Assembly: GCF_001280595.1 (NCBI RefSeq)
Contig: NZ_LITU01000070.1
Span: forward strand, 114,024-178,023
Source: Paenibacillus xylanivorans
Lineage (GTDB): Bacteria; Bacillota; Bacilli; Paenibacillales; Paenibacillaceae
Reading direction: 5' to 3'
DNA length: 64,000 nt
The notes beneath the pieces were generated by a model, which did not search any database, was not told the DNA's origin, and saw only the letters and a program-made list of their open reading frames with translations. Numbering within the stretch: the stretch's first letter is position 1; the number at the start of each line of letters is the position of its first letter. The position numbers were made by a program, and so were the translations under genes. Shown piece after piece: positions 23,473 to 33,700 of this stretch.

Positions 23473-24519
23473 ATGTTTAAACAGAAAAAAGGTAACGGAC
23501 ACCGTTCCGTTCGTCCATTTCGTAATGCCGGTTTCTCGGCCATGCTCGTACTGGTATTGATTACGGGTCTGCTGTCTGCCTGTGGCTCAAAATCAGAAAA
23601 TGCGGGAGAAGCACAGAAAGAGCAGCCAACGACGGAGGCATCGACCACGGCATCATCTGAGACTGCTGTAACCGAAGGTACTACGGAAGAAACCAAAGGT
23701 GAGCGAACGGTAAAAGACGATCTGGGACACGATGTCATCGTTCCTGAGCATACAGAGCGTGTCTTTGCACCGTACCTGGAAGACTCCCTGTTGACACTGG
23801 GTGTCAAACCGGTAGCCCAATGGGCGAGTGGTACGCAAGGACATGTTTATCTTCAAGATCAACTGAGTGGGATACCTACACTCGATTTCTCCAGTGGGCT
23901 GCCTTCTCCAGAAGCGCTGATGGCGTACAATCCGGATTTCATTATTCTACACACGGCCCAATATGCCGAGAACGGTGTATATGAGAGTTATTCGAAAATT
24001 GCACCAACCTACGTATTTACGAATGCTTCGGGTGATGTAGAGAAATCTTTGCAGGTGATCGGTGATCTGCTGGGCAAAACGGCTGAGGCTGAAAAAGCCA
24101 TCGAGACGTATCATGCGAAGGTAGATGACGCGAAAGCCAAGCTCGCAACAGTAACCGAGGGCAAGAAAGCAGCCATTATTCGTTTTGCTCCTCGGGGTAT
24201 TAGTATGATGGGCGGTAATTACTTCAGCGGTTATGTAGTTTATCAGCAATTGGGACTTGGCAAGCCCGCACTGGTGCAAACGGAGAACAGCGCAACGGTA
24301 TCGACCGAGGTATTGCCTGAGATCGATGCCGACTTTATTTTCACCGTGGAACAGGGTCCAGGGAGCATGAAGGAAATGACGGATACCAAAGTATGGAATA
24401 GCATGCCTGCAGTGAAAGCCGGACATGTGTACGCCGTGGAGCCAGCTCCGTGGCTGGGCGGCGGATTGATTGCTTACGGTCATGTCATTGACGACACGCT
24501 GAAGGCGTTAACGCAATAA
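23473..24519 (+). CDS. Ferric-siderophore ABC substrate-binding lipoprotein (FeuA-like)
   Basis: A 348-residue lipoprotein: basic N-terminus, hydrophobic stretch and lipobox LLSAC with Cys37, then a Ser/Thr/Glu-rich linker to ~75. The class III binding fold follows (VKDDLGHDVIVPEHTERVFA in outline, PSPEALMAYNPDFIILH, and a long linking helix at EKAIETYHAKVDDAKAKL). It captures ferric bacillibactin or similar catecholates at the membrane. It follows the Btr-like gene by 49 bases with its own Fur box. The permease and ATPase genes that accompany feuA in Bacillus are absent here. Confidence 0.88.
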   Translation: MFKQKKGNGHRSVRPFRNAGFSAMLVLVLITGLLSACGSKSENAGEAQKEQPTTEASTTASSETAVTEGTTEETKGERTVKDDLGHDVIVPEHTERVFAPYLEDSLLTLGVKPVAQWASGTQGHVYLQDQLSGIPTLDFSSGLPSPEALMAYNPDFIILHTAQYAENGVYESYSKIAPTYVFTNASGDVEKSLQVIGDLLGKTAEAEKAIETYHAKVDDAKAKLATVTEGKKAAIIRFAPRGISMMGGNYFSGYVVYQQLGLGKPALVQTENSATVSTEVLPEIDADFIFTVEQGPGSMKEMTDTKVWNSMPAVKAGHVYAVEPAPWLGGGLIAYGHVIDDTLKALTQ

Positions 24520-24558
24520 TCTAGAGATTCATTGATGTATCAATTATGAGAAGCAGAG

Positions 24559-24628
24559 CTCCCCACGGAGTACCAGAAACCGGACATATTCCAGTGTTTT
24601 AGGTGCTCCGTGAGGGAGTTTTTTTTAT
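24559..24628 (+). terminator. Terminator after the siderophore-binding protein gene
   Basis: CTCCCCACGGAGTACC pairs with GGTGCTCCGTGAGGGAG (small bulges) and is followed by eight T. Confidence 0.85.
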
Positions 24629-24671
24629 TTTGCGGGTAACCAACTCAGTTACAGAAATGTGGAAATATGGA

Positions 24672-24689
24672 GATAATCAAAATCATTTC
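24672..24689. promoter_or_regulatory. Probable Fur box, distal, upstream of the siderophore operon
   Basis: GATAATCAAAATCATTTC resembles the Fur consensus with a degenerate centre. It lies about 50 bases upstream of the stronger box. Confidence 0.45.
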
Positions 24690-24725
24690 TGGATATCGTC
24701 CATGGGACAGCCGGATCGACTCTCT

Positions 24726-24752
24726 TATAATTGGTAATGAGAATCAATCTCA
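24726..24752 (+). promoter_or_regulatory. -10 box and Fur box of the besA-dhb operon
   Basis: TATAAT at 24726-24731 is followed by TGAGAATCAATCTCA (24738-24752), a near-perfect 7-1-7 Fur palindrome covering the expected transcription start. The -35 (GGGACA, 24704-24709) is weak. Confidence 0.75.
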
Positions 24753-24817
24753 AACATTTCATGTGTAGTTCAGTATTCAACTTATATACGCAGAACAACG
24801 AGGAGGAACCATCCGTA

Positions 24818-25678
24818 ATGACGTTTCAGCCCAATCAACCCGTATCTGGCACCCTTGAACATATCGCACGCAGTACCGTACAGATTCCACGCGCCGAACA
24901 ATGGACCATGAAATCACGCAACGGCAATCATGCCTATCAGATCATGGTATTCCAACCGGCAGAAGCGCCACCGCCATCAGGATATCCGGTGATCTATCTG
25001 CTGGATGCCAACTCGGTGTTTGGCACAATGGTGGAAGCCGTTCGTGTACAGGGCCGCAGACCGGAGAAGACCGGAGCGCTTCCGGCCATTGTTGTTGGCA
25101 TCGGGTATCCAACGGCGGGCCCTTTTTCGCCGCACCGATATTATGACTTTACACCGCAGGCCACAACGGAATACACCCAGAATTCGGATGGAACCCCTTT
25201 ACCGAAACAGGGTGGAGCGGATGAGTTCTTGCAATTTATTGAAGAAGTGCTGAAGCCGGATATGGAACAGCAGTTCAGGATCGATCGGAACAGACAGGCC
25301 ATATTTGGACATTCTCTTGGTGGATTGTTCGTGCTGCATACGCTGTTCAAGAAACCGGAAGCTTTTCGTTATTACATTGCGGGTAGCCCTTCACTTCACT
25401 GGAATCAGAACGTCATGCAGGCGGAGGAAGAGGAATTTATCGCACGGCTGGAGCAACATCCTGTGAACGTCAAGGTGTGGATTGGCATGGGTGAACAGGA
25501 GAAGACGCATCCTGCGCGCAACAATGATAAGGCTTCAAGTCTTACAGAACGGTTATCCGCGCTGAAGCAGCCGGGTCTGGACATTAAATATACCGAGTTC
25601 GAAGAAGAGAACCATGTCTCGGTATTACCGTTTCTGATTAGTCGTACGATGCGTTTTGCCTGCAGCCCGGAGTCGTAG
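24818..25678 (+). CDS. besA: Siderophore esterase, BesA/IroE-like alpha/beta-hydrolase
   Basis: A 286-residue hydrolase. The nucleophile elbow is GHSLGGLFVLHTLF (Ser ~166), the start of the fold has VIYLLDANSVFGTMVEA, and the catalytic His is likely in EENHVSVLPF near the C-terminus. No signal peptide, fitting a cytosolic trilactone hydrolase that cuts ferric bacillibactin to free iron. AGGAGG precedes the ATG by about 11 bases. In Bacillus subtilis besA also heads the dhb operon. Fur boxes lie in its promoter. Homology to the putative-esterase (PF00756) group is clear; the specific substrate rests on context. Confidence 0.85.
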   Translation: MTFQPNQPVSGTLEHIARSTVQIPRAEQWTMKSRNGNHAYQIMVFQPAEAPPPSGYPVIYLLDANSVFGTMVEAVRVQGRRPEKTGALPAIVVGIGYPTAGPFSPHRYYDFTPQATTEYTQNSDGTPLPKQGGADEFLQFIEEVLKPDMEQQFRIDRNRQAIFGHSLGGLFVLHTLFKKPEAFRYYIAGSPSLHWNQNVMQAEEEEFIARLEQHPVNVKVWIGMGEQEKTHPARNNDKASSLTERLSALKQPGLDIKYTEFEEENHVSVLPFLISRTMRFACSPES

Positions 25679-25845
25679 GAGGCAAGAGCCGACAGCATTT
25701 CTCAATCAGAGGTATGGGTATGGGAGATTGGCCGAAAGACAAGTGCACAAAAATGTTACGGATTTACGGATGGTCCAATCGGGGTCAGCAGGCTAACATA
25801 TCTCTCCAAGAGGAGAGGGAGCAGTAATGCAAGGGAGGAACAGAA

Positions 25846-26631
25846 TTGAGTTATACAGGAATTCATGGAAAAGTGGCCGTGGTCACCGGTGCTGCGCAAG
25901 GGATCGGTGAAGCCGTGGCGAGATTGCTTGCCGAGCAGGGGGCTATCGTTGCCGCTGTTGATATACGTGAAGAACAGTTGAACCAGTTGGTCACAGATCT
26001 GCGAAGTCAGGGTCATCAGGCAACAGCCTGTCCTGTTGATATATCCAATCATCAATCCGTCGAAGATGCAGTGCAGCGTATTGAGGAGACATTAGGTCCC
26101 ATTGGCATTCTGGTGAATGCAGCGGGTGTACTGTACACGGGGGCAGTAAGTGAACTCCGTGATGAAGAATGGACAAGAACTTTTGACGTGAATACGCATG
26201 GTGTATTTTACATGTCACGTGCTGTGGTACGAAACATGGCCGAACGTCAATCGGGAGCGATTGTTACTGTAGGTTCTAATGCTTCAGGTGTGCCCCGGAT
26301 GCACATGTCCGCCTACGTAGCCTCCAAAGCAGCTTCAACCATGTTCACCAAATGTCTGGCGCTTGAATACGCCTCAGACCATATCCGCTGTAATATTGTA
26401 TCTCCAGGTTCCACGGATACCGATATGCAGCGTGCATTGTGGGCGGATGAACAGGGAGCACAGGCAGTTATCGCGGGTTCCCCGCAAGCATATCGTCTGG
26501 GCATACCGCTGAACAGACTGGCGTTGCCATCGGATATAGCGGATAGTGTGCTTTTTTTGGTATCGGATCAGGCTAGACATATTACGATGCATAACTTGTG
26601 TGTGGACGGAGGCGCCACGTTAGGTGCCTGA
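25846..26631 (+). CDS. dhbA: 2,3-dihydro-2,3-dihydroxybenzoate dehydrogenase
   Basis: A 261-residue SDR enzyme that oxidises 2,3-dihydro-2,3-dihydroxybenzoate to 2,3-dihydroxybenzoate with NAD+. The NAD motif is TGAAQGIG (residues ~13-20) with the acidic selector in AAVDIREEQ; catalytic residues lie in VTVGSNASG and [11 protein letters not shown]; the C-terminal [10 protein letters not shown] is the EntA/DhbA ending. The start is TTG 25846, eight bases after GGGAGG. The 167-base gap from besA shows no Fur box, so read-through from the besA promoter is likely. Confidence 0.93.
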   Translation: MSYTGIHGKVAVVTGAAQGIGEAVARLLAEQGAIVAAVDIREEQLNQLVTDLRSQGHQATACPVDISNHQSVEDAVQRIEETLGPIGILVNAAGVLYTGAVSELRDEEWTRTFDVNTHGVFYMSRAVVRNMAERQSGAIVTVGSNASGVPRMHMSAYVASKAASTMFTKCLALEYASDHIRCNIVSPGSTDTDMQRALWADEQGAQAVIAGSPQAYRLGIPLNRLALPSDIADSVLFLVSDQARHITMHNLCVDGGATLGA

Positions 26632-26654
26632 ATCAAGATAAGGAGATGATAATC

Positions 26655-27989
26655 ATGTCAAAAGCGGGTACGGTTGCTGCAACTTCCGCCTTACACCTTC
26701 TGGAACAATATCGGGAGGGGACGTCCTTTTTCTGGTCTTCACCGCAACATACCCTGTTAGCTCAAGGGGAACAGATTCGATGGTCTGCCATGGAGGTATC
26801 GGAGGCGAATACACCGGATTCCATGGGCGCGGTTAATGTTACTGAACAAAAGCGGAATGAAGAAACGCAGCTTTTCATTAACCGGTTGGAACAGCTGATG
26901 GAAAAGGCGAGACGCTCGGGCCAAACGAAACCGATTGTGGTCGGTGCCATTCCGTTCGATCCCATTCATTCTTCTGCGGAGCTATTCGTGCCAGAAACGG
27001 TACAATGGGCTGAACCGCTATCCCCCGATTTAAGGGCATTGGTGGAGAAGCATCCGGCCGCGGTGGGTTGTGAGGTGCGTGAAGTGCCTGCCGGAGCAGT
27101 ATATCAACAGAGCGTAAACAACGTTTTGGTTGACCTGAATCAAGGCGCTCTCCACAAAGTTGTGTTATCCCGTACACTGCATGTGACTTCACAGACGTTT
27201 GTGGATACGCATCAGTTACTCCGTAATTTATTTAGGGATAACACACACGGATATACATTTGCTGTTCCAATGACGAAGCTCTCTCAATCAAAAGTTAACA
27301 TAACAACGGATAAACGCACTAATGTTGAGGCGGAAAAAGAAACACATCGGACTTATATCGGAGCGAGTCCCGAATTGCTGGTTACCCGGAAAGGGTCCAA
27401 AGTAAGAGCCAATCCACTTGCCGGGTCTGCTGCCCGGAGTGAAGATCCTGCGGAGGACCGCCGCCGTGGAGAAGCACTGCTGGCTTCAGCTAAAGATCGC
27501 CATGAACATGCCGTAGTCATTGAAGCTGTGGCGGAAGCACTGCGTCCGCTGTGCAAGCAGCTATCAGTCCCGGAAGAGCCTTCCTTGATCCAGACACGGA
27601 CCATGTGGCACTTATCTACGGAAATTCACGGAGAGCTTGCTGATGCTAACACTTCATCCCTGGAACTTGCGTTTGCTCTTCATCCTACACCCGCAATCTG
27701 TGGAACACCTGTACCGGCCGCTCGGGAAGCCATTAGGGAGCAGGAGCCGTTTGAACGGGGATTATTCACAGGTATGGTGGGCTGGTGTGACAGTGACGGT
27801 GACGGCGAGTGGGCTGTAACAATCCGATGTGCGGAAGTGGAAGGCAAAACACTTAAACTGTTCGCTGGGGCGGGTATTGTAGCAGGTTCTACAGCAGAAG
27901 CGGAGCTGGAAGAGACCTCAGCGAAGTTCAGAACAATGCTGCTCGCCCTGGGTTTGAATTCATCTGTGTCCAGTATGAAGGAGGAATGA
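26655..27989 (+). CDS. dhbC: Isochorismate synthase
   Basis: A 444-residue chorismate-utilising enzyme converting chorismate to isochorismate, the first step of dihydroxybenzoate synthesis. Signature segments: [36 protein letters not shown] in outline, [29 protein letters not shown], and [22 protein letters not shown]. It is about 45 residues longer than the ~398-residue Bacillus enzyme; part of this is a Lys/Thr/Glu-rich insert near residues 208-230 ([18 protein letters not shown]). It sits between dhbA and dhbE with short spacing. The catalytic motifs look intact. Confidence 0.93.
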   Translation: MSKAGTVAATSALHLLEQYREGTSFFWSSPQHTLLAQGEQIRWSAMEVSEANTPDSMGAVNVTEQKRNEETQLFINRLEQLMEKARRSGQTKPIVVGAIPFDPIHSSAELFVPETVQWAEPLSPDLRALVEKHPAAVGCEVREVPAGAVYQQSVNNVLVDLNQGALHKVVLSRTLHVTSQTFVDTHQLLRNLFRDNTHGYTFAVPMTKLSQSKVNITTDKRTNVEAEKETHRTYIGASPELLVTRKGSKVRANPLAGSAARSEDPAEDRRRGEALLASAKDRHEHAVVIEAVAEALRPLCKQLSVPEEPSLIQTRTMWHLSTEIHGELADANTSSLELAFALHPTPAICGTPVPAAREAIREQEPFERGLFTGMVGWCDSDGDGEWAVTIRCAEVEGKTLKLFAGAGIVAGSTAEAELEETSAKFRTMLLALGLNSSVSSMKEE

Positions 27990-27992
27990 GTG

Positions 27993-29606
27993 ATGCTGTC
28001 AGGATTTCAGGCCTGGCCTGAGGAAGTTGCCGACCGTTATCGTCAGGAAGGCTGCTGGGAAGGAATTACGTTTGGAGAAATGCTCCGCCAGCGCGCTGAT
28101 AAATATGGCAATCAGGTAGCCGTTATCAGCGGTGAACAACAATTAACCTATGCGGAGCTGAACGACCGGGTGGATCGCTTGGCCGCCGGTTTATATGCCA
28201 AGGGAATACGGCAGTATGATCGGGTTATTATCCAGCTGCCCAATATCACGGCATTTATCGAGGTATGTTTCGCTTTATTCCGTATCGGTGCACTGCCTGT
28301 ATACGCACTACCCTTGCATCGAAAGAGCGAAATTACGTATTTTTCCCGGTTCTCTGAGGCCGTAGCCTATGTGATTCCTGATCAGGATGGAGGATTTGAT
28401 TACCGCACGCTGGCAGAAGAGGTTCAGGCAGAAGTTCCCGGACTTCGGCAAGTATTCGTGGCGGGAGAAGCTGGGCGGTTCACCGCTCTGGAAGATGCCT
28501 ATGCAGATCCGATTAAACTGCCGGATGAGCCGGTTTCTTCGGACGTTGCTTTTCTACAGTTGTCTGGTGGAAGTACCGGGCTGTCCAAAATGATTCCTCG
28601 CACCCATGATGACTACATCTACAGTTTGCGGAGAAGTGTGGAAGTCTGCGGGCTCAGCCCGAAAAGTGTCTATCTGGCGGTGCTGCCTATAGCACATAAC
28701 TATCCGATGAGTTCACCAGGCTTTCTGGGTACGTTGTATGCGGGTGGAACCATCGTACTGTCACGCGGGTCTAGCCCGGATGAAGCCTTTTCGCTCATTC
28801 TGCGCCATCAGGTGACCATCACGGCTCTTGTACCACCGCTTGCGCTCATCTGGTTGAATGCGGCTGCTACCCGGGGGGTTAAGCTTTCCTCACTCGAAGT
28901 GCTTCAGGTTGGAGGAGCCAAATTCAGTGCCGAGGTGGCTGCACGTGTCCAACCCGTCCTGGGCTGTACCTTACAGCAAGTGTTTGGCATGGCGGAGGGT
29001 CTGGTGAATTACACCCGTCTGGATGATCCGTTGGATATCATTGTTAACACTCAGGGCAAGCCGATGTCTCCGTATGACGAAGTACGAATAGTGGATGACG
29101 AGGACATGGATGTGGAACAGGGGCAATCGGGACATTTACTGACGCGAGGTCCTTACACGATTCGTGGTTATTACAAGGCCGATGAACATAATGCCAGATC
29201 GTTTACAACGGACGGTTTCTACCGTACCGGAGATATTGCGAGTCTTACGGCTGATGGATATCTCGTTGTGGAAGGGCGGGCGAAGGATCAGATTAACCGC
29301 GGTGGTGACAAAGTGGCTGCCGAGGAAGTGGAAAATCATCTGCTGGCCCATCCTGCCGTGCATGATGCGGCATTGGTATCCATGCCGGATGAATATTTGG
29401 GCGAGCGTTCCTGTGCGTTTATTGTGCCGAGCGGCGAAGCTCCGTCAGCTGCCGAAGTCAAATCTTTTCTGCGTAATCGGGGTCTGGCGATCTATAAAAT
29501 ACCGGATCGGATTGAGTTTGTGCAGTCTTTTCCCAAAACTCAAGTTGGTAAAGTAAGCAAAAAAGCGTTGCGCGAGATGATTACTACTAAACAGCCCATA
29601 TCCTGA
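27993..29606 (+). CDS. dhbE: 2,3-dihydroxybenzoate-AMP ligase (aryl adenylation enzyme)
   Basis: A 537-residue stand-alone adenylation enzyme that activates 2,3-dihydroxybenzoate with ATP and loads it on the DhbB aryl carrier domain. Core motifs: [21 protein letters not shown] (P-loop-like A3, in outline), [49 protein letters not shown] and the terminal [12 protein letters not shown] with the catalytic Lys. The aromatic His-Asn pair in AHNYPMS is typical of DHB-type enzymes. The ATG at 27993 is preferred over the preceding GTG by its GGAGG spacing. It is separated by three bases from the dhbC stop. Confidence 0.95.
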   Translation: MLSGFQAWPEEVADRYRQEGCWEGITFGEMLRQRADKYGNQVAVISGEQQLTYAELNDRVDRLAAGLYAKGIRQYDRVIIQLPNITAFIEVCFALFRIGALPVYALPLHRKSEITYFSRFSEAVAYVIPDQDGGFDYRTLAEEVQAEVPGLRQVFVAGEAGRFTALEDAYADPIKLPDEPVSSDVAFLQLSGGSTGLSKMIPRTHDDYIYSLRRSVEVCGLSPKSVYLAVLPIAHNYPMSSPGFLGTLYAGGTIVLSRGSSPDEAFSLILRHQVTITALVPPLALIWLNAAATRGVKLSSLEVLQVGGAKFSAEVAARVQPVLGCTLQQVFGMAEGLVNYTRLDDPLDIIVNTQGKPMSPYDEVRIVDDEDMDVEQGQSGHLLTRGPYTIRGYYKADEHNARSFTTDGFYRTGDIASLTADGYLVVEGRAKDQINRGGDKVAAEEVENHLLAHPAVHDAALVSMPDEYLGERSCAFIVPSGEAPSAAEVKSFLRNRGLAIYKIPDRIEFVQSFPKTQVGKVSKKALREMITTKQPIS

Positions 29607-29684
29607 TCACGATTTCTAATAGATAGCATTACAACACAATGATGAACATGATTGTAATAAATAAAGCTGAAAAGAGGGATATTC

Positions 29685-30734
29685 ATGGCACTTCCAAAGA
29701 TTCAACCCTATGCAATGCCTGTAGAGTCGGAGCTTCCCGTCAACAAGGTAACGTGGACGCCGGATGCGAAGCGCTCGGTACTCCTGATTCACGATATGCA
29801 GCAATATTTTATGAACGCTTTTACGGCAGGGCAGTCCCCTGTGGTGGAGCTGATCGATCATATTTCACAACTTCGTTCGAAGTGTCATGAGCTCGGCATT
29901 CCGGTGGTCTACTCCGCACAACCGGGCGGACAGACACCGGAGCAACGTGGGCTACAGCTGGACTTTTGGGGTGCGGGGATTGATGGAGGACCTGTTCAAA
30001 AAGAAATTATTGAAGCGCTCGCACCTGCTCCGCAAGATACGTTCATGACCAAATGGCGATACAGCGCCTTCCAAAAAACAGAATTGTTTGAACTGATGCA
30101 GCAGCATGGTCGCGATCAACTGATCGTCTGCGGAATTTATGCTCATATCGGATGTCTGATGACTTCTTGCGAAGCCTTTATGAGAGACATTCAGGCGTTT
30201 CTGGTTGCGGATGCAGTAGCCGATTTTTCTGCGGAAAAACATCGCATGGCTCTGACGTATGCATCAGAACGGTGCGCGGTGACATTGACAACCGGGCGTC
30301 TGCTTGAGGCGCTAAATGTCACGGCCGAAGGCGGAATTGGAGAAGAAGTGAAGTCCGAGGCGGGTAAGCAAGTTGAACAATCCTATGCCACACCCGCTCA
30401 TGGGGCTGGTTCAGAGGCTGAGCAGCAAACGGCATCCGCTGCCGAGAAGACCCAGAATGGATGGAATAGCGTTAACCGATTGACGCTGGAAGCATTGAGA
30501 AATCAGGTCGGAGAGATGCTGCAGGAGCAGCCTACAAATATTGGGGAGCATGATGACCTAATTCAGAACTGGGGACTGGATTCCATTCGTATTATGAGTC
30601 TGGCTGAGCGCTTTCGTGTGGAAGGAGCGGGAATAACGTTTGTGGATTTGGCAGAGTTGCCTACATTAGCTGCATGGGCAGCGTTGCTGGATAAGGCCTA
30701 TACGAAAGTACTCCCGAACGGAGACTACTTTTGA
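29685..30734 (+). CDS. dhbB: Bifunctional isochorismatase / aryl carrier protein
   Basis: A 349-residue protein. The N-terminal ~207 residues are an isochorismatase ([14 protein letters not shown] with the catalytic Asp, [26 protein letters not shown]) that hydrolyses isochorismate to dihydro-dihydroxybenzoate. The last ~75 residues are an aryl carrier domain with the phosphopantetheine Ser in [12 protein letters not shown] (~298). The linker (about 210-270) is Glu/Ala/Gln-rich and makes the protein longer than the ~312-residue Bacillus DhbB. A TTG start of dhbF overlaps its stop. Confidence 0.95.
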   Translation: MALPKIQPYAMPVESELPVNKVTWTPDAKRSVLLIHDMQQYFMNAFTAGQSPVVELIDHISQLRSKCHELGIPVVYSAQPGGQTPEQRGLQLDFWGAGIDGGPVQKEIIEALAPAPQDTFMTKWRYSAFQKTELFELMQQHGRDQLIVCGIYAHIGCLMTSCEAFMRDIQAFLVADAVADFSAEKHRMALTYASERCAVTLTTGRLLEALNVTAEGGIGEEVKSEAGKQVEQSYATPAHGAGSEAEQQTASAAEKTQNGWNSVNRLTLEALRNQVGEMLQEQPTNIGEHDDLIQNWGLDSIRIMSLAERFRVEGAGITFVDLAELPTLAAWAALLDKAYTKVLPNGDYF

Positions 30735-33700
30735 GCGGGGCCGTGCATACGTCGCACAGCCGGAACACGGCTTGGCCCCTGTCCTCTGCACAGTCCGGCA
30801 TCTGGTTCGCTCAGCAGTTGAATCCGGACAATCCGATGTACAACACCGCCGAGTATGTGGTCATTCAGGGTAACATAGATCCCAAACGGTTTGAAGAAAG
30901 TGTGCGACAGACGGTTTCCGAAGCAGAGTCGCTGAACATGGTATATGGCGAAAATGAACAAGGTCCGTGGCAGTCTTTGAATAGCAACGCGGATCATTGG
31001 ACATTTCATGTCATTGACGTGAGGAAGGAAACGGAGCCCCACACAGCAGCACTGGCTTGGATGAAAAGGGATCTGGCCAATCCCGTCAATCTGGCGACAG
31101 GTCCACTCTTCATGGAGGCGTTGTTTCAGGTGAGCGAAGATTGTTATTACTGGTACCAGCGCATTCACCATATTGCGATTGATGGATACGGCGTTTCGCT
31201 GATTACTCGCAGGGTGGCGAGCCTATACTCCGCAAGTGTAAGAGGAGAAGCTGCAGATCAAGTACAGCAAGCGGCGTCGTTCGGCTCGTTGACTGCCGTT
31301 CTTCAGGAAGACGAGGCTTATCTTGCCTCAGTGGACAAAGAGCAGGATCGTCAGTTCTGGATGGATCGGTATGCAGACGAACCGGATGTTGTCAGTCTGG
31401 GGGAACGGGCTCCGAGAACATCTACCTATTTCCTGCGACAGAGCGGTCTGCTTACACAGCCGCAGCGCGAGCAAATGCAGTCGGCAGCGGCAAGGTTGGG
31501 TGTGACTTGGCCGGATTTGTTCGTAGCGGCAACGGCCATCTACGTACACCGGATGACAGGGGTGACCGATGTTGTGCTGGCCCTGCCCGTGATGTGCCGG
31601 TTGGGATCAACATCCCTGCGTGTGCCGGGTATGGTTATGAATGTGCTTCCGCTGCGTCTCAACGTGGAGTCGGCTCTGACCGTGTCAGAGTTGCTGAAAC
31701 AGGTTGTGCAGGAGATTCGGGCGGTACGCAAGCATCAGCGTTATCGACACCAGGATCTGCGGCGTGATCTCAAGCTTCTAGGAGAGAATCGTCGTCTGTT
31801 CGGACCCATGATTAATGTGATGCCATTCCACCATGAATTGAACTTTGCGGGGCAGCGCGGCATGATTCACAACCTGTCCACTGGTCCGGTGGATGATCTG
31901 TCCATTCATATTGTGGACCAGGGGCATGGTCATGGGCTGAGTATTGATTTTGATGCCAATCCGTCCATCTATAATGATTCCGAACTGCTGAACCATCAGT
32001 TGCGTTATATGCAACTTCTAAACCTGGTGATGCAGGAAGGGATGGAGACGGAGACGGAGACGGAGACGGTTGGACGACTCGAGCTGCTGCTCCCTGCCGA
32101 ACGTGAGCAAGTATTGGTTACATGGAATGGAAGGGGAGAGGTGACGGCCGAAAGCAATTCGGCAGTACTTTTTGAACAGCAGGTCCGCCGCACGCCTTCT
32201 GCAACGGCGCTAACATTCGAAGGGGAATCCCTGACGTATGCGGAGCTGAATGAACGGGCGAATCAGTTGGCTCATGAATTGATACAGCGATATCAAGCAG
32301 GGCCGGAACAGAGGATAGCCATCGCTCTGCCTCGTTCACTGGAAGTGATCATTGCGATTGTGGCTGTCCACAAAACGGGGGCCGCCTATCTGCCGCTTGA
32401 CCCTGACTATCCCGAAGAGCGGCTGATCTACATGTTGGAGGATGCCAAGCCTGCTTGTGTGGTGACGGTGATGGACCAGGCTTCCAATCTGCCGACCATG
32501 ACCAGTGTGCCGATTATGGTAATGGATGAACGAATTACTGCATTGGAAGTGAGTCGCCAGCCTGGAAGTAATCCCGAAGTTGATGACCTGACAAGTAAAG
32601 CTTCTCTGCTCAATCCTTCATATATTATCTACACTTCAGGTTCCACGGGTAAGCCCAAGGGTGTAGCCGTAACTCATTTGGGGCTGGCGAATCTGCTTGA
32701 GGATATGAAGACGAGATTACAAGTTGGTCCACAGGATCACTGGCTGTCGGTGACCACGATTGCTTTTGATATATCCGTACTGGAAGTATTCCTGCCGCTC
32801 ACGACGGGTGCGAGGCTGGATATTGCACGCAAAGAGACCATTCTTGATCCAGAAGCCCTGGCTGCGAAGATGAGGGAGCAGGGGACAACCATAATGCAGG
32901 CTACGCCTACGTTATGGCAGTCCTTGGTGACGAGCCGTCCGGGCCAATTCGATGGGCTAACCGTGATTACCGGAGGAGAGGCACTGACGGAGGAACTGAA
33001 GCTTTCTTTGCAGGAGCTGGGGTGTCACGTCAATAACCAGTACGGTCCGACCGAGACGACCATCTATTCCACGGCTGCATCGTTGGAGACAGGGGCGATG
33101 GGGAAACCGTCGATTGGTGGTCCCGTGCGCAACACGCAGCTATATGTGCTGGATCAAGGGTTGAAGCCAGTACCTCCGGGTGTAGCAGGGGAACTGTATA
33201 TCGCAGGCGAGGGGCTTGCACGCGGGTATTTGGGCAGACCTGATCTGACCGCAGAACGCTTTGTAGCCAATCCCTTCGGTCAACCAGGCAGTCGGATGTA
33301 CCGTACAGGGGATTTGGCGAAATGGTTGCCGGATGGTTCTATCGATTATTTGGGTCGCGCAGATCACCAGATCAAAATTAGAGGCTTCCGGATTGAACTG
33401 GGCGAGATTGAATCAGTAATCTCCAGATATCCTGGTGTAGCTCAGGTCACGGTCATGGCTCGAGAAGATCAACCGGGAAACCAGCGACTGGCAGCGTATG
33501 TAGTGGCTGAGTCTGAACTGGAGAATCGTATGGATCTGGCAGAACTAAGAGCATACGTGGCTGATGCATTGCCGGATTACATGGTGCCTTCAGCATTCAT
33601 GCTGCTGCCCGAGATGCCGCTGACACCGAATAAAAAGATCGATCGCAAACGGCTTCCTGTACCCACTTTGCTGTCAAATGCCAATGGCCGGGAGGCGCGC

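Noticed and set aside
23947-24483. 178-codon minus-strand open frame opposite the FeuA-like gene
   Set aside because: No protein-like pattern, and the sense gene is well supported.
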